Source: Schoenoplectus triqueter
Lineage: Eukaryota; Streptophyta; Magnoliopsida; Poales; Cyperaceae
DNA: 27,631 bases
Assembly (NCBI GenBank): GCA_964058805.1
Contig: CAXKVV010000948.1
Location: forward strand, 1-27,631
Reading direction: 5' to 3'
Below, piece after piece: positions 18,706 to 27,631 of the stretch. A model generated the notes under the pieces. The model saw only the letters and a list, made by a program, of their open reading frames with translations, had not been told where the DNA came from and ran no database searches. Position 1 is the stretch's first letter. Every line of letters starts with the position of its first letter. The translations under genes and the position numbers were made by a program.

Positions 18706-21700
18706 ATGTGGAGGCTAAAGATAGCAGAGGGAGGAAATCAGTCATGGCTGCGAACAACAAACAACCATGTGGGGAGACAGCTGTGGGAGTTTGATCCTGA
18801 TGCGGGTTCGCCAGAGGAGAGGGACGAGGTCGAGAGAGCTCGTGCGGTTTTTCATGCCAACAGATTTCAGATGAAGCACTGCTCTGACCTTCTTATGCGC
18901 CTCCAAGTTGTGTCATTTCTTTTGTTTAATTTTTCTTCTTCCTTTTTTTCCTGAAAACTAGTGGAACAAATATGAATGAGGTACAAGCTTACTTATCAAA
19001 AAAGATTAATAAAGTAAAATAAAAGACAGCAACAGAACAATGTCATATACTTCCATATCCTCAGTCTGATAGTTCTTAATTAGTTCTGTCACAGAAGTAT
19101 ATTTAATTTCTTCACCTGCAAAAGTTGAGACAAAAAAAAATAACATAAGCATCATCGGAATTGATCTTATCAAACTCATTCCATGATTTTTGAGTCAGAT
19201 GCCAGGATTTTAATGAAGACGGGTTACAAAAAAAAAATCAATCATACAATAGTAAAAAAAGAAAAATAATAAGTAATAGAGAAAATAACGAAGTAGCAGC
19301 ACTTCATAACCAGCAACATTTCATTATTATTTTAAATGATTTAAGCAATTTTTGCATTCATCAGTATGACTTAAATTAGCTTTTTACAAGTTCCTAAACT
19401 AACAAGCAATTGAAGTTGTTTCTAGTTTCTGGTAAATTGAATGGAAACAAATGCTGATTTCTCGACACCTGATCACTCCCAAGGGAAGATCCTATCCCTT
19501 CTCACCTTTGAGTCAGTTCTTGGTGCAAGTCTCCCAAATTTTGCCTCTACATAGTCCATCCGCATGTCTGCCCATATCATCAATTCATGCCCTCATTGAA
19601 TAGTTCTTCCAATGGTGTTCTCTTTTTATAATTAATTGGTCTCTAGTTTGGGTTCCTCATAATATATATACTTTCTTTTGATTTCTCTTGATCTGTTCAT
19701 TTTGACTTCTTTCTCTGTATGTTTGCATTGTGGGAACTAGGGATTTGTAAATGATCAACTGCAACCCTTAAAAATGCTTGTAGCATGCTAAAATCCTAAT
19801 AGAAAATTGTATGTATTATATGTTAATAATCCCTCTTCAGGTCACTTGTCTAGGCCAATGACTCTCAATTAGTTTATATGTGAAGACCTGTAGTTCCTGC
19901 TACTAATACGCAGTATAAACACATTGGTTCATCCATGTTCAACTAGTACGAATAAAGAGCACACAAAAATTCTCTCACTTTCCAGTTCATTCACACAGTT
20001 CTTTTGCCATTCTCTTATTTATTTACGTGTTATGTCCCTGAAGAGTGACCCTTAATTTCACAAATGAAAATGTTGAATACAGTTTGCAAGACTGAATCCC
20101 CTTGTACTGGATTTACCAGTAGTAAAGATAAGAGAAAATGAGGAAGTGACAGAGGAGGCAGTGGTAACTTCTCTAAGGAGAGCTATGAATAAATATTCTA
20201 CGCTGCAGGCACATGACGGCCACTGGCCCGGAGATTATGGAGGTCCCATGTGTCTCATACCTGGCTTGGTAAATTTATATAGGATGGTTATGATCTTACA
20301 ATTTTAGAAATCTTTGCTGTCTTGTAAGCTGCTGATATTTCATTATTTACTATTTATGTGCTATTTAATTTTAGACCTCATTTTAGCATTCTAGTGTTAT
20401 TCTGCCCGTCAAAATAAAAAAAATGCAATTATCTTAAAATTTCTTTGAACATAAGTAAATTTTTATCCGGTCCCCTTTCTTATACTGGTCGTATATATGG
20501 TAGAGATGTATAATGAGAATAATATAGGTGTATTATAATGGAAGTATAACTGTGTAAGTATTTTTGTAACTTAATTTTGTAGATGAATTATTAACAATTT
20601 GAAGTTATGGAACATGAAAAATAGATATAAAATACCTTGTTATCATAGTTTATTGACTTTTTGCCACAATATATAAGTTATAATTGAATGCATAATAATG
20701 AGGACCAGTAAAATCATCCAAATCTTTCCAAATGATATATTTTTTTATTGCTCTCTTCTTCCAACAGATAATAACTTTGTATGTCACTGGAGCTTTGCAT
20801 ACTGTTTTGACAATGGAGTACCTAAAGGAGATGCGCCGTTATATCTATAACCATCAGGTAAAGTATTATTTCAAGTCTCTCATTTATTTTAAATCTTTGA
20901 AAATAAAACAATGTATATCCGCCATTAACAATTTCGTATTAAAATTGACAGAATGAGGACGGGGGTTGGGGATTGCATATTGAAGGGCACGGTACTATGT
21001 TCTGCTCCGTGCTATCATATGTCACTCTGAGGCTGCTTGGTGAAGATGCAAATGGTGGCGATGGTGCGATGGAGAAAGCAAGGGACTGGATCCTAAGTCA
21101 TGGCAGTGCTACTGCTATTACTTCATGGGGCAAATTGTGGCTTTCTGTCAGTGCAAAATTGTAGTATTTTCTCCATTTAGTATCTCACTATGATTCCTTC
21201 CAGATAAACATGTTTTAAGTATGAGATAAACAAATTTCAGGTACTTGGAGTGTTTGAATGGTGTGGCAATAATCCTCTACCACCTGAGATATGGCTACTT
21301 CCTTACATTCTCCCAATTCATCCTGGTACATGTACCTGTGGCATCTTACTGCAGTTATCTCGTCAATATTTTTGAGTTACCTCACTCTTTCTAATATAGA
21401 TTACTCACAAAAAATAGTATATGTTAAATTGAAATTTTAGAAAGGAGTTATATTGTTTGCATGTAAAATTGGTAGGAAGATTGTGGTGTCACTCTCGGAT
21501 GGTTTACTTGCCGATGTCATACATTTATGGTAAAAAGTTTGTCGGCGAAATCACGCCACTGGTATTAGAACTAAGGAAGGAACTGTATTCTATTCCATAT
21601 GAAAGGATTGATTGGAATAAGGCTCGCAATGATTGTGCCAAGGTTTCTTCAATTCAATTTCCATAGTATACTTTCATTACAACAAACATGTCTGTTAATT

Positions 21701-24700
21701 GCATTATCAATTATTGTGTAACATAATACAATGTCTGTCATTGTGACTTCAGAATACTGTGTTTGTTATATGCAGGAGGATCTGTACTATCCACACTCAA
21801 TGGTACAAGATATACTGTGGGCCACACTTCACAAGTTTGTAGAGCCTGTTTTGATGCATTGGCCTGGCAGCAAATTGAGAGAGAGGGCTCTTAGAACTGC
21901 TATCCAACATATCCATTATGAAGATGAGAACACTCGTTACATTTGCATCGGTCCTGTTAGCAAAGTAAGCTTTGCAATTTTCATGGTTATGATTATCAAC
22001 TATTTGTTTTGATATTTCATGAAACAAAAATTCGGTACAGGCACTGAATATGCTTTGCTGCTGGATAGAGGACCCAAGCTCAGAGGCGTTTCAACTCCAC
22101 ATCCCCAGAATCTACGATTATCTCTGGATTGCTGAAGATGGCATGAAAATGAATGGCTACAATGGTAGTCAACTCTGGGACACAGTATTTTCTGTTCAAG
22201 CAATCATTGCTACAGGCTTGTCCGAAGAGTATGCAAATACCCTGCACAAGGCTCATGATTTCATAAGGAATACTCAGGTATCCATGATTTATGCTGTAAT
22301 TGACTTCTCTAATCTTCAGAAAAAGAAAATAGAAAATGTGTGATAACCTCTATTTTCAACAGATACTTGAGGATTGTCCAGGGGATCTTACTTACTGGTA
22401 CCGTCACATATCAAAAGGTGCATGGCCCTTTTCTACAGCAGATAATGGGTGGGCTGTTTCTGATTGCACAGCTGAAGGGCTTCAGGTAGTTGAAGATCAA
22501 AATGTAGAAAGAAAAAACGTGTACTTTTCCTCAGGAAATTTTAACATTAATGTAGCTCTGATTAAATGTAGCTGTCTATTTTTTTTTCTATTTTGGGATA
22601 GGCAGCATTACTATTGTCAAAGTTACCTCAAGAGATGGTGGGGCAGAGAATTGAAGAACACAGACTTTATGATGCAGTCAACATTATTTTATCCTTAATG
22701 GTATGTGTTCTATGCTGTTACTATTGAGAAAATCAATTAATGCTAATTGAAAGAGGCATGATTTACAGCACCCACATGCAGCTATATCTTTAAAAACTCT
22801 GGTAATTTAATTGAGTATAAAAAATGTTCCCATCTTGGGAAGTTTTCTTATCCCAGTTTACTGATCCCGTGATATGAAACATTCTGATTTCACTTGTTTC
22901 TCCTTTTTCCTTTAGAATGCAGATGGTGGCTTTGCAACATTTGAACTCACAAGGTCTTATGCATGGATGGAGGTGAGAACTACTAATTAAAATGAGTACC
23001 AGTTGTACCAATCTACACTGAAAAATGAGTACTCAGACTGATGGACTTCTTTTGTTTCTTCTGATAATTCAGCTGATAAATCCTGCAGAATCATTGGGGG
23101 ACATTATGATCGACTACCCGTAAGGATCAAACCCGTCCCATCTTTTAATTATGATTTTCAAATTAAAAGGTGATGAAATTGAGAATTTTACAATTGCAAT
23201 GGCAGAAATGTAGAATGCACATCATCTGCAATACAGGCTCTGGCTGCATTTAGAAGGCTATATCTGAATCACCGTACAGAAGAAATTGATACCTGCATCA
23301 GAAAAGCAGCCAATTATATTGAATCGATCCAACGACCTGATGGTTCCTGGTTCGCATAGCCTATTTATTTCACATTTACTTTTTACCACCATATAATACT
23401 GAAGTATGCCAGAGATGCTTTTACTGCAGTATTCTACCCATTAGTGTTTAATTAGTTCATTTGTTTGTCTGAGCATGCAACAGGTATGGTTCGTGGGCAA
23501 TTTGTTTTACATATGGGACATGGTTTGGAGTTAAAGGATTGATTGCTGGCGGGAAGACGTATGAGAACAATGAGTCTATAAGAAATGCTTGTGATTTCCT
23601 GCTCTCCAAGGAATTGCCGTCAGGCGGTTGGGGTGAGAGTTATCAGTCCAGTCAAGATAAGGTATGCACCCATTTTCATTTGATTCAGTCAACATGAGCT
23701 TGATATCCTAATCTGAATCACCTGATCTAAATAAAAACAGTCTCATTTAAAGAACTGGTTGGAATTATATGGCCCTTTAATTTTAAATGTTCAGTGAGAA
23801 CTGCCCTATACTGTGAGACAAAATTGGTATGTTCAAAGACCTGATATTCCTTCTATTAAAGGACTGAAAAGCAGCAAAGGAAAAAATAACCCCCCTTCAG
23901 TGCAGTATAAAGTAGCCAGCCCAACCAATTATATATGTTGTGCATAATTTTTCAAATAAGGGTGGTCTTATTTAAGTTTTAAATTAGCTAATGATAAGTC
24001 TGATGATGGTAAAAGGTATATACAAATCTGGAAGGGAACAGGTCTCATGTTGTGAACACTGCATGGGCTATGCTAACTCTTATTTGTGCTGGTCAGGTAA
24101 TTTTCTTTCTTCCACTGGTTATATTGTTTTACCTTCATATTTCATTGTCGGTTTGACTAGTTTCCAGGGTTAATTACCAGGGTTTTTGCCAGAATCTGTG
24201 AAATCTCTCTTATAATGAAATGATCATTATCAAGTTTAATTGATTTGGATTCTTCCTTTTGTATATGTATATTGTATCATTAACAACATGAAGAGTTTGT
24301 GGTAAGCTGTGATACCACAACACTCCCAATTTTTAATCTTGGAACTTAACTCGATAAACAGGCATTGATTTTGAAACTATTGTTTCTGTTTGTCTGAGCT
24401 AGGCTGATAGAGACCCAAGGGCATTACACAGAGCAGCAAAAGTATTAATCAACTCACAACTGGAGAATGGCGAGTTCCCTCAGCAAGTATATTGACATGT
24501 TTCAATTACTTTACTTGAAAATTGATACATCATGCTGCTGATATAATATGTTTGTGAATTTTAATTTCATGTTTTTGGTTGATAGGAGATAATTGGGGTG
24601 TTCAGCCGGAACTGCATGATATGCTACCCACAATACCGAAGCATATTTCCTTTATGGGCTCTCGGTGAATACTGTTCCCGGGTATTACTTGCTGATAAGA

Positions 24701-24708
24701 AAAACTGA
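18706..24708 (+). CDS. LAS1: Oxidosqualene cyclase, predicted lanosterol synthase
   Basis: Seventeen exons: 18706-18906, 20083-20268, 20768-20857, 20952-21146, 21241-21325, 21476-21642, 21776-21964, 22041-22277, 22363-22485, 22602-22700, 22916-22972, 23073-23119, 23206-23349, 23484-23661, 24016-24096, 24403-24486 and 24586-24708. They total 2286 nt, 761 aa, with no stop or frame break. It starts with the OSC hallmark [10 protein letters not shown] and ends [18 protein letters not shown]. The catalytic DCTAE is at 484-488. QW-type repeats include [29 protein letters not shown] and GGWGESY. Most of the protein reads like cycloartenol synthase (for example [16 protein letters not shown]). However, the CAS1 His477 and Ile481 positions are Asn478 and Val482, while the Tyr410 position is kept (Tyr411 in GYNG). 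Asn/Val is the plant lanosterol synthase signature; in CAS1 this double change is known to give nearly pure lanosterol. Odd: LWCHSR (255-260) for MWCHCR, SYQSS for SYLSC, Asn560 for Tyr in DYPYVEC. Membrane-associated (ER) in the family. Alternative: a diverged triterpene synthase. Confidence 0.88.
18907..20082 (+). other. Intron 1 of the cyclase gene (1176 bp)
   Basis: Bounded by GTTGTG and ...ATACAG. It is the longest intron of the gene. No conserved coding sequence is visible inside and I see no clear transposon. Large first introns are common in plant OSC genes. Confidence 0.75.
20269..20767 (+). other. Intron 2 of the cyclase gene (499 bp)
   Basis: Bounded by GTAAAT and CCAACAG. AT-rich, with no recognisable feature inside. 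Confidence 0.75.
23662..24015 (+). other. Intron 14 of the cyclase gene (354 bp), weak acceptor
   Basis: The donor GTATGC is good. The acceptor, AAAAG before GTATATACAAATC, has a purine-rich context instead of a pyrimidine tract. It is required to give [20 protein letters not shown] in frame, so I keep it, but efficient splicing is less certain here than elsewhere. Confidence 0.65.
24097..24402 (+). other. Intron 15 of the cyclase gene (306 bp)
   Basis: Bounded by GTAATT and GAGCTAG. AT-rich, with nothing recognisable inside. Confidence 0.7.
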
Positions 24709-25407
24709 TAGTTTGATATCTCTCATCTCATTTGGTCATAGTTTAATGACATATACTACTACATTGGACAATCCTGCTTATGGGGGTATATTATTTGGTT
24801 ATAGTTTGGTATCTGTTATCTCAGTTTGTGGTGCGATTATTTCCTCTCAGGACTGCGGAGGTCTGAATGTACAGTTATCATTCTAGATTGAATTGTTGTT
24901 GTTAAGGGAATAAAACAAATTTTATATATTCAGAAAAAATTTCATTGAAATTATTTAGTTTATTGTGCTATCCAGTTCTGGTTTGGTGGTTCCATCTGTA
25001 TGAATGGACTAGACATCACAGATTCTTCATGAAGGAAATATTTTTCATGTTTTAAGTGAACACATTGGTTAATATTTTATATTTAGCACCTTCAGTGGCG
25101 AAAGGAAAGATCTGAGATCTCTCACTGGTGTCAAATCAAGGAATTAGTTGGAGAAACTTCCCAATTTATCATATTTTTAAGATAAATTCGCAAATTCAAT
25201 GGGTCACTATCAAAGTATCAATATGGCTCTGCCACTGACCTTCTATGAATATATGGATTAAATCAGCACACAGAAAAATTATTAACTTTTTTCTATTAAT
25301 ATATTAATAGCATCTGGTATCATTGAGGAGCATATTTGTAAAACCATCCCTCCCCTCCTATTGTGTAAAAACTACATGTTTTCATTACAAAACCCTTGTT
25401 CCCTCTG
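24709..25407. other. Convergent intergenic region, 3' UTRs of cyclase and kinase genes
   Basis: The two genes are tail to tail, 699 bp apart. An AATAAA at 24909-24914, about 200 nt past the cyclase stop, is a plausible polyadenylation signal for that gene. No additional gene is seen. Confidence 0.55.
24909..24914 (+). terminator. Candidate polyadenylation signal AATAAA of the cyclase gene
   Basis: Exact AATAAA followed by an AT-rich stretch. It lies about 200 nt downstream of the TGA at 24706, within the normal range for plant 3' UTRs. Confidence 0.4.
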
Positions 25408-27631
25408 TCAAGTCTCGCTTGGGACTTCACCATCATCATTTTTGAACTCGTATACTTCCACAGGATGATTAGAGAGCTCCATTCTTACCTCATTTTTCCA
25501 AGAGTTGACGATTGTCTCTAGAGTTTGAACCACTTGGTCCATGGTGGGCCGTGCTTTTGGATTGTTATCGAGACAATCATATGTCAATTTACCAACCATT
25601 TCTGCACAGCTGCATGAGAATTTCCCCTCCAGTCTTGGGTCAATTACTTTCAAGAGCCTTGCAGGACGGATAAGGAGGGGACGGCCCCACTCAACCAGGT
25701 TTTGTTCCCGTTCTGGACGTCCCTTGTCCAATGCTCTTCTTCCGATCAAAATCTCGATAAGTAGTACCCCAAAACCGTAAATATCACTCCTTGTAGATAA
25801 ATGCCCTAATAAGAGAAGTTATGAAAAAAGAGTTACATATTAAACTTTTGTTATTTCAATACTGATTCTCGTTGGACAACGATACAAGCGATCAGGCCTA
25901 CCGGATTGTCCCAATATGACAGTTTTTAATCATGATCAAGAATTATTAAGTACAGACCCCCAAACTAAATAGGGTGATTCTAGTGTGCCTGTATCATAAC
26001 TTAATGTACATCTTGATGGTTAAAATCTAAATTGGAGATACCTAACAATATTTCTTTCAAATACAGGGAAAGGGTATTTGAACAATTTGTTGCTTAGTAG
26101 ATGAAAAGATATTCTTTTACATCAACCAGAGATAAGATTTTTTTGCCATGGTTTTTCAGAGGCCAAAGATTATAGACTAATTAATGTGATTGCGATACAG
26201 ATCTTCCTTAAATAAAAAGATACTCAATTTATTACAATATTCAAAATGATTTCTTTATCTTCTATGATTCGACGACTATTATTAGGATGCATGCTATCGC
26301 TGGATGTACCTTTAACTTATATTTTGCTGGAATTATCCTAATAAAAAGTTATTAACTACCAGTATTAAGATATTCAGGAGCAGCATATCCATATGTTCCC
26401 ATGACTTTTGTTGAAACATGACTTTTTTCTCCAGTAGGTCCCTCCTTTGCCAGCCCGAAGTCTGATATCTTTGCATTGAACTCCTACATTAATAAATCAA
26501 TGAGTAATGTTTATAGCTCGAAACTACAGAAGGGAAGACATAGATAAATAGAAACGAACAATTGAACATGGTGTGGCCAGTTGGGGAGGGTACCTCATCA
26601 AGCAAGATATTAGAGGTTTTAAGATCACGATAGATGAGGGGTCTTTCTGCTGCATGAAGAAATGCAATTCCTCTTGCTGCATCTAATGCAATTTTCATCC
26701 GAGTTGTCCATTGTGGAGCAGGATACATTCCTGTTCAAACATTAAAAATGTTGCCTGAACAATAAATTTGAGGATAAAAAAGGTCATACAAACAAAGGCA
26801 ATGCGGATTAGCGCTTATTATTTCTAGTCCCAATTCAATTTAAATATCATATAAACATGGATTGTTTTCTAATGTGCTTGATGTTGCACCAACTAATAAT
26901 TGCATGATGAGCAGCTGAGAACAGAATAACATCCATAAAATTGATCGGCATTAAGTCAGTTCATTATGCAAAAGAGCTCACATTTTTTTCATTGGACGTG
27001 ATCTAAAATATCAATTCACAGTCTCAAGCTATACTACCCTTTGTAGGAAATCTACAACTGACTGAACAATAATAAATAACAAAGATGTGCCAGAGCATAC
27101 TTGAAAAAAGATGCTTGTCCAAGCTTCCAGAGGCCATGTACTCGTAAACTAAAAGGCGGTGTTCATTCTCACAACAATATCCCACCAGCTTTACCAGATT
27201 TTCGTGCCTAAATTGCCCCAGAAAATTCACCTCTGTCTGAAAGTTCATCAAGAAATAAATATTAAACACATGGACAGGTATGATAATTAAGTCCAATGAA
27301 ATAAAGGAAATCACAAAAACCAGTAGTGAGAGAGAAAGAGAGAGGAAAAAAGTACCTACCAACCATTCTTTGTCACCTTGCAAACTGTCACTATTTAATT
27401 CCTTTACAGCCACATGGGTCTTGGGGAAACCCGGCCGCACCAACTCATCAATGACTCCTTTATACACAAAGCCGAATCCCCCTTCTCCGATGACCAAATC
27501 TGGCCTAAATCCTTTAGTAGCCATGCTAAGTTCGTTGTATGTGAATATCTGTATGTGCCCATAACCAGACATTAATCGGAGATCTTCTATATCTTTTGAT
27601 ATAATAGGTACAGTGCTCGCCTGGCTGCTGA
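25408..27631 (-). CDS. Receptor-like cytoplasmic kinase VII (PBS1-like/PBL), 5'-partial
   Basis: Five exons on the minus strand: 27360-27631 (runs off the window), 27101-27236, 26594-26730, 26360-26483 and 25408-25805. They give 354 residues to the stop, all in frame with GT-AG introns. The frame is open upstream of the Met at 27572 (SKDIEDLRL before it), so that Met is internal and the N-terminus, probably with a myristoylation/palmitoylation motif, is missing. Kinase landmarks in order: [11 protein letters not shown] (Gly loop), VAVKEL (ATP-binding Lys), [49 protein letters not shown] (catalytic loop), [26 protein letters not shown] (activation segment), [14 protein letters not shown] and [10 protein letters not shown]. 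All catalytic residues are present, so it should be an active Ser/Thr kinase. RLCK-VII/PBL members act at the plasma membrane below pattern-recognition receptors. I cannot say which PBL number it is. Confidence 0.92.
25806..26359 (-). other. Kinase gene intron (554 bp)
   Basis: The last intron of the kinase gene, between the exon ending APEYLNT-G and the exon beginning [18 protein letters not shown]-rich, with no feature recognised inside. Confidence 0.75.
26731..27100 (-). other. Kinase gene intron (370 bp)
   Basis: Between the exon ending DKHLFS and the exon starting [24 protein letters not shown], with a codon split after its first base. No internal feature is seen. Confidence 0.75.

Noticed and set aside
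18706..24708. Possibility that the cyclase is a pseudogene, because of its unusual substitutions
   Set aside because: All 17 exons join in frame without a stop, every intron is GT-AG, and DCTAE, the QW repeats and both protein ends are intact.
26594..26730. Catalytic loop YRD instead of HRD in the kinase, suggesting a pseudokinase
   Set aside because: The Y-R-D form is normal for RLCK-VII/PBL kinases. Catalytic Asp, Lys and DFG are all present.
18706..27631. A triterpene or sterol biosynthetic gene cluster
   Set aside because: Only one biosynthetic gene is present. The neighbours are a kinase and CNX6, with no P450, acyltransferase or glycosyltransferase in the window.

Overview
This is a stretch of plant nuclear genome, almost certainly from a eudicot. 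Genes are split by GT-AG introns, intergenic DNA is AT-rich and full of small transposon remnants, and every recognisable gene is a plant family: an AIG2-like protein, the plant-specific peroxisome protein APEM9, the molybdopterin synthase large subunit CNX6, a plant oxidosqualene cyclase and a class VII receptor-like cytoplasmic kinase. I cannot name the species. I reconstructed all exon-intron models by hand. Each keeps one open frame across all splice joins.

Layout: 1-1067 gene-free; 1068-1349 a Mutator-like MITE with long terminal inverted repeats and a 10-bp target duplication; 2078-3464 (+) AIG2-like gene, 5 exons; 3465-5631 gene-free; 5632-7803 (-) APEM9, 6 exons; 8160-12010 a repeat-rich block (degenerate ~60-nt repeat, candidate Helitron, palindrome-bearing interspersed repeat, Copia-type LTR remnant); 13251-13960 (-) CNX6, 2 exons; 14139-15648 a Tourist/PIF-like element swollen by about 1.2 kb of TAA/CATAAT-type microsatellite; 16037-16300 a second TTA-flanked MITE; 18706-24708 (+) a 17-exon oxidosqualene cyclase of 761 aa; 25408-27631 (-) the last five coding exons of an RLCK-VII/PBS1-like kinase whose N-terminus lies beyond the window.

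The main biological result is the oxidosqualene cyclase. Overall it reads like cycloartenol synthase, but at the two positions that decide between cycloartenol and lanosterol (His477 and Ile481 in Arabidopsis CAS1) it has Asn478 and Val482. That is the plant lanosterol synthase signature. It therefore probably cyclises 2,3-oxidosqualene to lanosterol rather than cycloartenol. It also has unusual changes in normally invariant OSC motifs (LWCHSR for MWCHCR, SYQSS for SYLSC).

The genes do not form an operon or an obvious biosynthetic cluster: no P450, acyltransferase or glycosyltransferase lies beside the cyclase. The other genes are housekeeping (Moco synthesis, peroxisome biogenesis) or signalling. 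I found no tRNA, rRNA, CRISPR or bacterial-type feature.
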